Positions 26,814-35,672 of a stretch of DNA of 64,000 bases are shown in pieces. The notes under the pieces are model-generated. The model did not search any database. It saw only the letters and a list, made by a program, of their open reading frames with translations, and had not been told where the DNA came from. The stretch is taken from NCBI RefSeq assembly GCF_014204415.1, contig NZ_JACHLE010000002.1, positions 124,001-188,000 on the forward strand, given 5' to 3'. The translations under genes and the position numbers were made by a program. This stretch comes from Chryseobacterium defluvii. Lineage in GTDB: Bacteria; Bacteroidota; Bacteroidia; Flavobacteriales; Weeksellaceae. The stretch's first letter is position 1. Each line of letters opens with the position of its first letter.

Positions 26814-26963
26814 TTTGTACTGATAAATCAAAAAAGAACCGGATAAATGAGAATCCTGAAAATGATTTAAATCTTATTATAAAACTGAAAATGAATTAAT
26901 TACAAAAGTCATTTACAAAAATTCACTGATATTTCCCTAACATAAATGATTTAAACGCCTGAA

Positions 26964-27953
26964 TTGAACACAAAAGAAATACAGATAGAAAACCTAAAGC
27001 AGGAATTGATGGACAGATATACAATTCTGATGATCCTTATTTTAGGAATTTATACCATCATTTTTACTTTCTTTATTGATGATAAGATAATGCTCTGGTA
27101 TCTGATTGGGGGGATTGTTTTTATCGGCTACAGCTATACACTTATGCGGAGAAGATATTCTAAAAACCTGATCGTTCATTCTTATTTAATTATTGCTCCT
27201 TTATATAACTTTTATGTGATGCTTGCTTTTTGGGACAACTCTGTGGCAAGTTTCTGCTGGCTGTTGCCTATTCCATTAGGAGCTTATATCTTTTTTTCTA
27301 ATAAAACCGTATTATGGTATATTACCTATACGTTTTTACTTATTGTTATCGGTTATATTATAGCCAATACCTTTTCATTTGACTTCCCGAAACATTCTCA
27401 GAAAGAAGTAATATTTACGGATACTATTCTGATCATTTCCAACATCCTGGTCGTTTCCCTGCTGATTTTTTACAAAGACAAAATCAGAAAGCTGGAAATA
27501 TTATCACAGTTCGAGCAAAAGGAATTGAAAAAGATCCAGAAGAATAAAGGCGATGAAGCAGAAGTTTCTTCGGACAATAGCGAGCAGGATTCTGAAAATA
27601 TGGAAAAACTATTTACCAAGATAGAAACGGCCATGACAGAAAGAACACTCTTTAAAGACGAGAACTTTAATCTGGCAAAGCTAAGTGTAGCCCTGAACAT
27701 TAACAGCACGTACATTTCCAAAGCTATCCGCTTTAAGGGATATCCTAATTTCAACAGCTATCTTAATACCTACAGGATCAGCCATGTAAAAAAGCTGTTC
27801 ATGGAAACAGATTTCGAAAAAGCAACCTTAATGTATGTTTATACGGAAGCGGGGTTTTCTAATCAGTCTACGTTCAACAGGGTATTCAAACAGATTGAAG
27901 GCATTACTCCTTCAGAATATATTCAGAATCTGCATAAGAATACAGACCAATAA
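26964..27953 (+). CDS. Membrane-embedded AraC-family transcriptional regulator (paralogue of the 10870 gene)
   Basis: 329 residues, probably from a TTG start at 26964: the ATG at 26946 hits a stop at once, and the TTG start gives the same ~16-residue lead before the first membrane helix as the paralogue has. About six membrane segments lie within residues 19-170. A charged linker (KKIQKNKGDEAEVSSDNSEQ) leads to a C-terminal AraC-type DNA-binding domain with FNLAKLSVALNINSTYISKA, LNTYRISHVKK and AGFSNQSTFNRVFKQIEGITP. It shares clear identity with the regulator at 10870, mainly in this domain. It is divergent from the gene at 26784, which precedes a VGINTxxP surface protein. The sensed signal is unknown. 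Confidence 0.87.
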   Translation: MNTKEIQIENLKQELMDRYTILMILILGIYTIIFTFFIDDKIMLWYLIGGIVFIGYSYTLMRRRYSKNLIVHSYLIIAPLYNFYVMLAFWDNSVASFCWLLPIPLGAYIFFSNKTVLWYITYTFLLIVIGYIIANTFSFDFPKHSQKEVIFTDTILIISNILVVSLLIFYKDKIRKLEILSQFEQKELKKIQKNKGDEAEVSSDNSEQDSENMEKLFTKIETAMTERTLFKDENFNLAKLSVALNINSTYISKAIRFKGYPNFNSYLNTYRISHVKKLFMETDFEKATLMYVYTEAGFSNQSTFNRVFKQIEGITPSEYIQNLHKNTDQ

Positions 27954-27982
27954 AATTATTAAATTTGAATAAAATCTCTTTC

Positions 27983-28393
27983 ATGGAAATACTGATCATC
28001 AACGGACCAAACCTCAATTTATTAGGAACCAGAGAACCTGAAATCTATGGTACTATTTCCATGGAAAACTATTTAGATGCACTGAAAGCCGAATTCCCTG
28101 CTCACCAGCTCCGGTATTACCAGTCTAATGTGGAAGGAGAGCTGATTAACCGGCTTCAAAAAGACAATTTTGATGCTGTCATTATTAATCCAGGCGCGTT
28201 TACTCATTATTCTTACGCTATTGCCGACTGCCTGAAAAATATTCAAAAGCCTAAAATTGAAGTTCATATCAGCAATATTTATAAAAGAGAGGAATTCAGG
28301 CAAAAATCAGTGACAGCAGCATGTACAGATGCTGTATTATCCGGGTTTGGTATGGAAGGATATAGATTAGCTATTTTAAGTTTAAGATTTTAA
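27983..28393 (+). CDS. aroQ: Type II 3-dehydroquinate dehydratase
   Basis: 136 residues from the ATG at 27983 (MEILIINGPNLNLLGTREPEIYG). The TTG at 27965 gives six extra residues but the ATG matches the family start. Type II dehydroquinase converts 3-dehydroquinate to 3-dehydroshikimate in the shikimate pathway. Visible motifs: the lid/active site NLLGTREPEIYG with Tyr, AVIINPGAFTHYSYAIADCL (substrate-binding His and Asn) and EVHISNIYKREEFRQ. It lies 29 bp after the AraC regulator gene, probably cotranscribed, but functionally unrelated. A strong terminator follows at 28475. Confidence 0.95.
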   Translation: MEILIINGPNLNLLGTREPEIYGTISMENYLDALKAEFPAHQLRYYQSNVEGELINRLQKDNFDAVIINPGAFTHYSYAIADCLKNIQKPKIEVHISNIYKREEFRQKSVTAACTDAVLSGFGMEGYRLAILSLRF

Positions 28394-28455
28394 CCACAGA
28401 TCACACAGATGTTTGGGTTTTATTTCTGATGTGTGAAAATCTGTGTAGCCTGTGA
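28393..28455. repeat. Dispersed palindromic repeat, family 1, copy 2
   Basis: It starts on the last base of aroQ: ACCACAGATCACACAGATG, then a T/G-rich centre, then the mirror ATCTGTGTAGCCTGTG. It is the same family as 14094-14169, but ten central bases are missing and the right arm is slightly degraded. Confidence 0.8.
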
Positions 28456-28474
28456 GAAAAATGAATAATATAAA

Positions 28475-28500
28475 AAAGCCTCATCGCTGATGAGGCTTTT
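28475..28500. terminator. Bidirectional intrinsic terminator between aroQ and pckA
   Basis: Perfect 11-bp stem AAAGCCTCATC/GATGAGGCTTT around a 3-base loop, followed by T's on the plus strand and preceded by an A-run that serves the minus strand. The genes are convergent. Confidence 0.92.
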
Positions 28501-28503
28501 GCT

Positions 28504-30126
28504 TTATTTAATAATTGTTTGTTCTTGTAACTGAGGTCCTGAAGTAACCAGTTTTTTACCTTCTTCAGTATCACAATACTGTTCAAAGTTCTTGATATAT
28601 CTTGAAGCAAGATCTTTTGCTTTTTCTTCCCATTCATTAGCATCACCATATGTTTCTCTAGGGTCTAAAATTCCTTCGGAAACATTTGGTAAAGAGGTAG
28701 GGATCTCAAGATTCATGATCGGGATTCTTGTTTTCGGAGCGTTTTCTATGGAACCATCAATGATAGCATCTATAATCGCTCTCGTGTCTTTTAAAGAAAT
28801 TCTCTTTCCGGTTCCGTTCCATCCCGTATTTACAAGATATGCTTTGGCACCGTGCTCTTTCATTTTTCCGATCAATGTTTTAGAGTACATTGTAGGATGT
28901 AATGTAAGGAATGCCTCACCGAATGCAGGTGAAAAAGATGGTTCCGGTTCTGTAATTCCTCTTTCCGTACCTGCTAATTTGGAAGTATATCCACATAAGA
29001 AATGGTACTGTGCCTGGTTTTCATCCAAAATAGAAACCGGAGGCAATACTCCAAAGGCATCGGCAGAAAGATAAACGATTTTCTTAGCATGCCCGGCCTT
29101 GGATGGCAGAACAATTTTATTAATATGATAGATCGGGTAAGAAACTCTCGTATTTTCAGTGATAGATCCATCCTTATAATCGGAAACCCCATTGTTCACC
29201 ACCACATTCTCTAAAAGCGCATCTCTTTTGATTGCTCCGAAAATATCCGGCTCTTTTTCAGCAGACAGATCAATTACTTTGGCATAGCATCCTCCTTCAT
29301 AGTTGAATACCCCGTTGTTATCCCAACCGTGCTCGTCATCCCCGATCAGATATCTTTTTGGATCAGCTGACAAGGTTGTTTTTCCTGTTCCGGAAAGACC
29401 GAAGAATAATGCTACATCGCCTTCTTCTCCTACGTTGGCAGAACAGTGCATAGAAGCCATTCCTTTTAACGGAAGATAATAGTTCATCATCGCGAACATT
29501 CCTTTCTTCATTTCTCCTCCATACCAGGTACCCCCAATGATCTGTAGCTTTTCAGTAAGATCGAACATGATGAAATTTTCAGAGTTGAGTCCCTGGGCTT
29601 CCCAATCAGGATTGGTTGTTTTGGAACCGTTAATTACCGTAAAATCAGGTTCACCAAAGTTCTCCAACTCATAATGAGAAGGGCGGATGAACATATTGGT
29701 AACGAAGTGAGCCTGCCATGCAACTTCTACGATGAATCTTACTTTAAGCCTCGTATCTGCATTTGTTCCGCAGAAAGCGTCCACTACATAAATCTTCTTT
29801 GCTTCAGAAAGCTGATTCAACACTAATCCTTTACAAGACTGGAAAATTTCCGGGGTTGTAGGCAGATTTACTTTCCCGTCCCAGAAAATTGTATCTCTTG
29901 TAACATCATCCTGAACAATATATCTGTCTTTAGGAGAACGACCTGTGAAAATTCCTGTTTTTACTGATACTGCACCAGATTCTGTAAGCTCAGCGCTCTC
30001 AAAGCCTTGATTTTCAGAAGATACTTCAGCCTGATATAATTCTTCGTATGAAGGATTATAAATGACCTGGTAATCTCCTTTAATCCCTAATTTTTGTAAA
30101 TCCTGGACGATTTTAGCGTTTTTCAT
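28504..30126 (-). CDS. pckA: Phosphoenolpyruvate carboxykinase (ATP)
   Basis: 540 residues, the normal length. It converts oxaloacetate and ATP to PEP and CO2, the first step of gluconeogenesis, in the cytoplasm. Signature features: the P-loop/kinase-1a motif [13 protein letters not shown] (~243-255), the downstream [10 protein letters not shown] (metal-binding Asp residues) and the substrate-binding [12 protein letters not shown] near residue 60. It is monocistronic: terminator on one side and a 127-bp upstream gap with a candidate -7 element on the other. Confidence 0.97.
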   Translation of the reverse strand: MKNAKIVQDLQKLGIKGDYQVIYNPSYEELYQAEVSSENQGFESAELTESGAVSVKTGIFTGRSPKDRYIVQDDVTRDTIFWDGKVNLPTTPEIFQSCKGLVLNQLSEAKKIYVVDAFCGTNADTRLKVRFIVEVAWQAHFVTNMFIRPSHYELENFGEPDFTVINGSKTTNPDWEAQGLNSENFIMFDLTEKLQIIGGTWYGGEMKKGMFAMMNYYLPLKGMASMHCSANVGEEGDVALFFGLSGTGKTTLSADPKRYLIGDDEHGWDNNGVFNYEGGCYAKVIDLSAEKEPDIFGAIKRDALLENVVVNNGVSDYKDGSITENTRVSYPIYHINKIVLPSKAGHAKKIVYLSADAFGVLPPVSILDENQAQYHFLCGYTSKLAGTERGITEPEPSFSPAFGEAFLTLHPTMYSKTLIGKMKEHGAKAYLVNTGWNGTGKRISLKDTRAIIDAIIDGSIENAPKTRIPIMNLEIPTSLPNVSEGILDPRETYGDANEWEEKAKDLASRYIKNFEQYCDTEEGKKLVTSGPQLQEQTIIK

Positions 30127-30161
30127 TTTACTTATATTTTCTATTTCTTTTTTGGGTTCAA

Positions 30162-30169
30162 CAAAATTA
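30162..30169 (-). promoter_or_regulatory. Candidate -7 element (TAATTTTG) for pckA
   Basis: On the minus strand 30162-30169 reads TAATTTTG, 36 bp before the pckA ATG. No TTG sits at the usual -33 spacing. Confidence 0.4.
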
Positions 30170-30253
30170 AATATTAATTAATTGTTAAAGGTGGTTAAAT
30201 ATAATGATATAAGTCAGAATCACAAAGAAAAAAACAGGGATATAAACAACTGA

Positions 30254-31159
30254 CTACAAGCTAATTATATCATCCCATTCAAAAACAGTGGTAAAACCTT
30301 TTCCCCAAAAATAGTCTCTAAAGCCTTCAAATTTGGCACTCATTACAAAATCTCCGCCCCATGCTCCCAGACTTTTGACAAAAGAGGGGCAATCTTCAAA
30401 AAACCGACTCTTAACTGTCGGAATTTCAAGAAAATCAGATATTTTTTGCTCATGAATCATCATTAGCTCCGAAAATTTTTCTAATTCATTACAAAATAAA
30501 ATTTTCATTGTAAGATTTGAAAACTCGGAAACCAGCTCCCGGGACTTTTCTTTGGATCTGTAAAAACCAATTCCTTCGCGGCTGTCCTGTTTCTGATTTA
30601 AATGGATAAAGATCAGCTCATTTTTGAAAGCAGGGCTAAAATCTGCTTTCTGGTATCTGATCTCAGGTTTGTTTTGATAAAGAACGGCCGTCTTTTCTTT
30701 TGCGACTGCAATATCATAACCACTCCCGCCTAAACTGGCTTCATTGAGATGAAAGGGATCTATCTCTGCCCACTCGGCAAGATTATTCATCAGTGTAGAA
30801 CTGCTGCCTAAACCATAATCGGCGGGAAACTGAAGATTGGTTTTTAAATGATAGGTAAAAGTATTTTTGAATTTAGTGTCTGAAAGCTGCTGAACATTTT
30901 TTAAAGTTTTTACAATAAATTCAGCATTTGCGGGAAGATTGGCCTCTATAATCTGCCAGGTTTTATAATCAATGACGGCTTCCAGCCAGAATTTGTTTTG
31001 ATGATAGGCCTTCCAGAAAATTAAAGATCTACCATCATCCGTTTCTTCATAGAAAAACTCTTGTCCCAGCCTGGTAGGTACCGCTAAGACAAGAGCTCCG
31101 TCTATTGCGAAATATTCGGAAGTAAGCATCAGCTTTCCTGGTGAAAATATTTCGCCCAT
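30254..31159 (-). CDS. GYDIA-family GHMP kinase
   Basis: 301 residues of the GHMP small-molecule kinase superfamily. The phosphate-binding loop is PADYGLGSSSTLMNNLA (~113-129), with the family marker GGSGYDIAVA (~143-152) that names this flavobacterial branch. It probably phosphorylates an isoprenoid intermediate as part of a mevalonate-type route, but the substrate is not fixed by sequence. It follows fabD by 10 bp on the same strand, so both are likely one transcript, which pairs it with lipid synthesis. No other mevalonate genes are in the window. Confidence 0.85.
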   Translation of the reverse strand: MGEIFSPGKLMLTSEYFAIDGALVLAVPTRLGQEFFYEETDDGRSLIFWKAYHQNKFWLEAVIDYKTWQIIEANLPANAEFIVKTLKNVQQLSDTKFKNTFTYHLKTNLQFPADYGLGSSSTLMNNLAEWAEIDPFHLNEASLGGSGYDIAVAKEKTAVLYQNKPEIRYQKADFSPAFKNELIFIHLNQKQDSREGIGFYRSKEKSRELVSEFSNLTMKILFCNELEKFSELMMIHEQKISDFLEIPTVKSRFFEDCPSFVKSLGAWGGDFVMSAKFEGFRDYFWGKGFTTVFEWDDIISL

Positions 31160-31169
31160 ATTGTTTTAT

Positions 31170-32045
31170 TTAGATAGCGGAAGCAACTTCTGCAACACTG
31201 TCAATTTTTTTGATCAGCCCCTGAAGTGTTTTTCCCGGCCCTACTTCCACAAAGTTGGAAGCCCCGTCTTTGATCATATTCTGCACAGATTGTGTCCATT
31301 TTACAGGACCTGTAAGCTGCGCAATAAGATTCTGTTTGATCTCATCAGGGTTTGTAACTGCTGTAGTTGTAATATTCTGGTATACGGGAATCGTTGCTTT
31401 TCTGAATTTAGTCTTCTCAATAGCCGCCGCCAGTTTTTCTTGTGCCGGCTGCATTAATGGAGAATGAAATGCTCCGTTCACAGGCAGCAATAAAGCTCTT
31501 TTTGCCCCGGCTTCTTTTAAGAGCGCACAGGCTTCTTCCACTGCTACAGTTTCTCCGGAAATAACCAATTGACCCGGGCAGTTATAATTGGCAGGAACCA
31601 CAATTCCGCTGATCTGCGCACAGATCTCTTCAACTCTGGCATCCTCCAATCCTAAAATGGCAGCCATAGAACTTGGGTTGGCATCACAGGCTTCCTGCAT
31701 TGCTTTTGCTCTTTCGGCAACCAGTTTCAATCCGTCATCAAAGGATAAAACACCGTTGGCAACTAATGCTGAGAACTCTCCTAAAGAGTGTCCTGCAACC
31801 ATTTCTGCTCCAAGACCGTTTATTGCCTTAAGAGCTGCTACTGAATGTATAAATATTGAAGGCTGTGTAACCTCAGTTTTCTTAAGATCCTCATCTGTTC
31901 CGTTAAACATGATGGAAAGTATATCGAAACCTAAAATTTCATTGGCAGATTCCATCATGTCCTTTACATCCTTTCGGGAATCATATAATTCTTTTCCCAT
32001 TCCAACGAACTGAGAGCCTTGGCCAGGAAATACTAGTGCTTTCAT
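31170..32045 (-). CDS. fabD: Malonyl-CoA:ACP transacylase
   Basis: 291 residues. It transfers malonyl from CoA to acyl-carrier protein to start fatty-acid elongation. Visible motifs: FPGQGSQFVGMG at the N-terminus, the nucleophile GHSLGEFS with Ser87, and NGAFHSPLM containing the catalytic His. Normal family length. Downstream is the GHMP kinase (10-bp gap). Upstream is a -7 candidate at 32067. Confidence 0.97.
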   Translation of the reverse strand: MKALVFPGQGSQFVGMGKELYDSRKDVKDMMESANEILGFDILSIMFNGTDEDLKKTEVTQPSIFIHSVAALKAINGLGAEMVAGHSLGEFSALVANGVLSFDDGLKLVAERAKAMQEACDANPSSMAAILGLEDARVEEICAQISGIVVPANYNCPGQLVISGETVAVEEACALLKEAGAKRALLLPVNGAFHSPLMQPAQEKLAAAIEKTKFRKATIPVYQNITTTAVTNPDEIKQNLIAQLTGPVKWTQSVQNMIKDGASNFVEVGPGKTLQGLIKKIDSVAEVASAI

Positions 32046-32066
32046 GTATTAATTTAAAATATTATG

Positions 32067-32074
32067 CAAATATA
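32067..32074 (-). promoter_or_regulatory. Candidate -7 element (TATATTTG) for fabD
   Basis: TATATTTG on the minus strand, 21 bp before the fabD start. A TTG lies 24 bp further upstream, one base beyond the usual spacing. Confidence 0.45.
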
Positions 32075-32108
32075 AATATAATGTTGAAATATATTAAGCA
32101 ATTTATCA

Positions 32109-34034
32109 CTACGGGACTAATCTGATGACACGGAATCCGGTATTTACATAGGCTCCGTTAGCTTTAGATTTTACAAACTCAAATTTGGTAGCCAACTGAG
32201 TCTGAACTTTATTTATCTGCTTAAAGATTTCTCCTTTTTTGTTTTCTCTGGTTAACATATCATTGACCACATCAAAACCTATAATGGCATATTTAGGAGG
32301 TGTTTTGCAGTATTTGTTTTTGTAGGCGGCAAGAATTTCTTTTTCAAAGCTTCCGTCCGTATTAATTTTTCTGTCCATCAGGTACACCAGGTTAGCCTGG
32401 CTGAGGTCATCTACTTTTTTCTCAAAGCTCGGAACATAATACATGCTGAATGCTTTTACACCCTGCACTTCTTTGGACAAGGCAATGATCTTATTAGAAA
32501 ATGCTTCGCCGGCTGTATCATTATCGCTTGCCAGGATAGCAATTACCGGAGCAGACTGCCCGGTCATCATATTCTGATCCAGCTGAATATCTGCCGGAGA
32601 ATTTACAATCATCACATTCGGATTCTTAACTGCTTTTTCAAGGCCTGCCTTTATGTAATTGGCATTTTCTTTTCTGTTGTCTGCAACGATATAGATCTTC
32701 TGATCGGAATATACTGTTCTGACCTCATCGACAATCTTATCTGCATAGGTCTGATCATTGGTTTCGATAATTATAAGATTGCTGTAGTTATACAATTCCG
32801 GGGAATTGGCAAACGGGGCAACAACGGGAATTTTCTGATTTTTGGTAAAATCCAGTACATCTACGACATTGGACTTGAAGAAAGGCCCTATAATAAGGTC
32901 GGTATTATTAGGATTTATCTGGGTTAATGAGTTTTTAAATGTCGCCTCATTCCCGGAATCTACAATCTTTATATCCAGTTTTTGTCCGTTTCTGGCATTC
33001 CTTTCAATGGCTAATTTAGCGCCGGTTAAGAAATCTGTTGCCATACTTCTGTATTGTGTTTCATTGGTACTATACCCGAAAGGAAGCATTAATACAACAC
33101 TTAAAGCGTCTCCGCTTTTCTTTACATAGGCAGGATCAAGCTTTTTAATTTTTAAAACCATGCCAGCCTTAAGACCGTTTGATAATTCCGGATTAAGGGC
33201 AATAAGTTCATCGATGGTTATCCCGAACTTATTGACAATGGAGAACACTGTATCTCCTTGCTGAACGGTATAGTTTACATATTCATCAGCAGAAATATTC
33301 CCCGATGAAGCTGTTGAATGAGTTTTTTCCGTTTCAGGATCTATTTTCGCTTTCGTACCAGTTTCTTCAGTAACTGTTTTCCCTGGGTATTTTTTAATTT
33401 TAATGGTTTCTCCCGGCTTCAATCCTCTTTCTTCCAATCCCGGATTAAGAGCAAATAGTTCCTGCTGGCTGATCCCAAACTGCTTTGAAATTCTGTAATA
33501 ATTATCCTTGGACTGAATGATATAGGTTTCTCCGTCCGAAGAAGGAGTTGTGGTTTCTATAGAAGTTACGGCCGGCTTTGCATCCGTTGTGGCTAATTGC
33601 TGAGCACCTCCATATTTCCTGATATTCTCAAGAGGCAAAGTAATTTCATCCCCTATTTTCATGTGGGAATCCAGTTCCGGATTAAGTTTTCTAAGATCGG
33701 TTTCAGAAATATGGTATTGTTTGGTGATCCCATAAACAGTCTGTTTAGGCTGTAAAATAATTTTTCCCACCTGAGAACCCATAGGTTTAGTTTCAGATAC
33801 TGTAGGCTTAATCCCTGATACAGCTTTTTTATCAGATTTAATTGTAAGAACGTCCCCGATTGCCAGCTTCCCGTCTTTAAACTTTGGATTCATTTTCAGC
33901 AATTCATCCACGGTCATCCCATATTTTTTGGCAATATTGTAAGGATTATCTCCTTTCACAACGGTGTGAGATTTTTGGGCATACACTCCCAAAACCATAC
34001 ATAAACCGGATAAAATAAAAAACCTTTTTATCAT
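32109..34034 (-). CDS. LysM-repeat protein with a periplasmic-binding (PBP1-type) C-terminal domain
   Basis: 641 residues with a signal peptide (MIKRFFILSGLCMVLGVYAQ). Four LysM peptidoglycan-binding repeats at about 22-67, 88-135, 171-217 and 252-297 share a motif like YNIAKKYGMTVDELLKMNP. From about 310 to the end is a type-1 periplasmic-binding fold (VVLMLPFGYSTNE..., LIIGPFFKSNVVDVL, VPVVAPFANSP) like the ABC-type substrate-binding family. The combination suggests a wall-bound protein with a sensor or lipoprotein-factor role, as in LpoA-like regulators of peptidoglycan synthases (inference). It has its own consensus promoter inside the end of bshC. Confidence 0.88.
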   Translation of the reverse strand: MIKRFFILSGLCMVLGVYAQKSHTVVKGDNPYNIAKKYGMTVDELLKMNPKFKDGKLAIGDVLTIKSDKKAVSGIKPTVSETKPMGSQVGKIILQPKQTVYGITKQYHISETDLRKLNPELDSHMKIGDEITLPLENIRKYGGAQQLATTDAKPAVTSIETTTPSSDGETYIIQSKDNYYRISKQFGISQQELFALNPGLEERGLKPGETIKIKKYPGKTVTEETGTKAKIDPETEKTHSTASSGNISADEYVNYTVQQGDTVFSIVNKFGITIDELIALNPELSNGLKAGMVLKIKKLDPAYVKKSGDALSVVLMLPFGYSTNETQYRSMATDFLTGAKLAIERNARNGQKLDIKIVDSGNEATFKNSLTQINPNNTDLIIGPFFKSNVVDVLDFTKNQKIPVVAPFANSPELYNYSNLIIIETNDQTYADKIVDEVRTVYSDQKIYIVADNRKENANYIKAGLEKAVKNPNVMIVNSPADIQLDQNMMTGQSAPVIAILASDNDTAGEAFSNKIIALSKEVQGVKAFSMYYVPSFEKKVDDLSQANLVYLMDRKINTDGSFEKEILAAYKNKYCKTPPKYAIIGFDVVNDMLTRENKKGEIFKQINKVQTQLATKFEFVKSKANGAYVNTGFRVIRLVP

Positions 34035-34053
34035 TTTCGATAATTATAATGTA

Positions 34054-34083
34054 CAAAAATACTCCTTTAAAATTAAATGGCAA
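34054..34083 (-). promoter_or_regulatory. Promoter of the LysM gene (TTG-N19-TATTTTTG)
   Basis: On the minus strand a TTG at 34081-34083 is followed after exactly 19 bp by TATTTTTG at 34054-34061, fitting the Bacteroidetes consensus. The -33 part lies in the last codons of bshC. The -7 element ends 20 bp before the ATG at 34034. Confidence 0.65.
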
Positions 34084-35659
34084 CAATTATTAATCTGGAT
34101 TCCTGAGCCACCATCTCCTCTAAACAAGTTTCAAGCCATGAATACCCTTCATCGGCAAAAAATACACTAAAATTATAAATTCTTTCCTGCCACGTTCTGG
34201 AAGGATGCATATCTAAAAAAAGATTTTCGAGTCTTTGAAGCAACTCGTTTTGTTTTATCTTTTCCGCATGCAGAAGACGCTTTTTCATTCTCCCGAAAGA
34301 TTTAAGCTGACGTACTTCTTCTGCTTTCACCATATTCCCAAAGGATTTTTCAGTAGTTTCCGCAACTGATCTTAGTTCAGAAAAATTATGAACAAGCTGA
34401 TTTTCCTTTTCTTCCAACAGTTTCAGAACTGCACTGTCATTAAGGATCTTATTATTGATAATGGTTGTAAAGTTCCCGAAGAAGTCTTCTATTTTCAGAT
34501 CCAGCTTCTCCATTTTCTTCAATGTTTTTTCCTTTACAAAAAGCATTGAGTTTCTTGGGATAAGAATGGGAAACGGAATATTAACGGCCGAAAAGTAGTC
34601 TTTCAGCTCCAGCCAGTACATAATTTCTGCATTTCCCCCGATGTATGCCATATTGGGTAGTATTTTTTCCTGATAGACCGGGCGCATCAGGGCATTAGGG
34701 CTGAATTTCTCCGGATAGTTTTCCAACTCATATAAGATCTCATCCCGGGTGAACTGAATGTCTTTATCTACCACAATGTATCTTTGCCCGTCAAAATCGA
34801 TCCTGTCTCTTGTTTCTGAAAGATAAAACAGGTTTATTTCTCTTGGATTCACCTGAACCTTGCCATACTGCCGGGCCAGAAGTTCTACTTTTTCTTTTGA
34901 ATTTTTGTATAACCCGGAATGAAGGAGCTCTTCTTTGAAAATATCCCGGATCCCGGATTTCAATTCTTTAGAATCACCATCGAGGATCAGCAGGCCAAGA
35001 TTTGAAAAAAGCCTGTTCACAAGGGTTTTTATAGCTTCCGAGAGGGTATATCCTGCTTTATAGGCTTCCTTGAGCATTAAAATAAGCTCTGTTCCGAAAA
35101 CAGAATCTTTAAATTCTTTTTCGAATTCTGAAATAAAAAAGGTATCTGTAATCTTTATCCTGCCAACAGGCCCGCCGGATCTTTCATTAAACTCGTAATA
35201 TCCGTTTTCCGTTTTAAAATGATTGATCTCTGCAAAATCATGGTCTTCCGAAGCCATCCAATATACCGGAACAAAATTAAAATCCGGAAAATTTTCTTTC
35301 AGATAGGTACAGGTTTTTATGGTCTGCAGGATCTTGTACACAAAGAAAACCGGCCCTGAAAATAAATTGAGCTGGTGCCCGGTGGTAATGGTAAATGTAT
35401 TGTGCTGTTTTATATTTTCCAAATGTTCTTTCTGCCTGGCAGAGAGGGGAAGAGATGAAAGCTGTTTTTCAAAAGCGTTATGTAAGGTCTCTCTTTGTTC
35501 TAATGCAAAAGCTTCCTGTTTGAGATAAATCTGCTTTCTAAAGTTTTCTAAGGAAAACGTGTGCTCTTCGAAACCCTCAATGTTATGATCCAGAAAATCT
35601 TTGATCAATTGAGGTATGCTTTCTATATCATTAAATGATATTTTATTAATTGTTTTCAA
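34073..35659 (-). CDS. bshC: Bacillithiol biosynthesis cysteine-adding enzyme
   Basis: 528 residues from a TTG start at 35659 (reads TTG-KTINKISFNDIESIPQL...), the position typical for flavobacterial BshC. The ATG at 35695 would lie inside the upstream porin gene. BshC joins cysteine to glucosaminyl-malate, the last step of bacillithiol synthesis, in the cytoplasm. Recognisable sequence: TITTGHQLNLFSGPVFFVYKI, VPVYWMASEDHDFAEINHF and PNMAYIGGNAEIMYWLELK, with a helical C-terminal region (LKKMEKLDLKIEDFFG). It lies 13 bp after the porin gene. Confidence 0.93.
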   Translation of the reverse strand: MKTINKISFNDIESIPQLIKDFLDHNIEGFEEHTFSLENFRKQIYLKQEAFALEQRETLHNAFEKQLSSLPLSARQKEHLENIKQHNTFTITTGHQLNLFSGPVFFVYKILQTIKTCTYLKENFPDFNFVPVYWMASEDHDFAEINHFKTENGYYEFNERSGGPVGRIKITDTFFISEFEKEFKDSVFGTELILMLKEAYKAGYTLSEAIKTLVNRLFSNLGLLILDGDSKELKSGIRDIFKEELLHSGLYKNSKEKVELLARQYGKVQVNPREINLFYLSETRDRIDFDGQRYIVVDKDIQFTRDEILYELENYPEKFSPNALMRPVYQEKILPNMAYIGGNAEIMYWLELKDYFSAVNIPFPILIPRNSMLFVKEKTLKKMEKLDLKIEDFFGNFTTIINNKILNDSAVLKLLEEKENQLVHNFSELRSVAETTEKSFGNMVKAEEVRQLKSFGRMKKRLLHAEKIKQNELLQRLENLFLDMHPSRTWQERIYNFSVFFADEGYSWLETCLEEMVAQESRLIIVAI

Positions 35660-35672
35660 CCCTGATCTGCTT

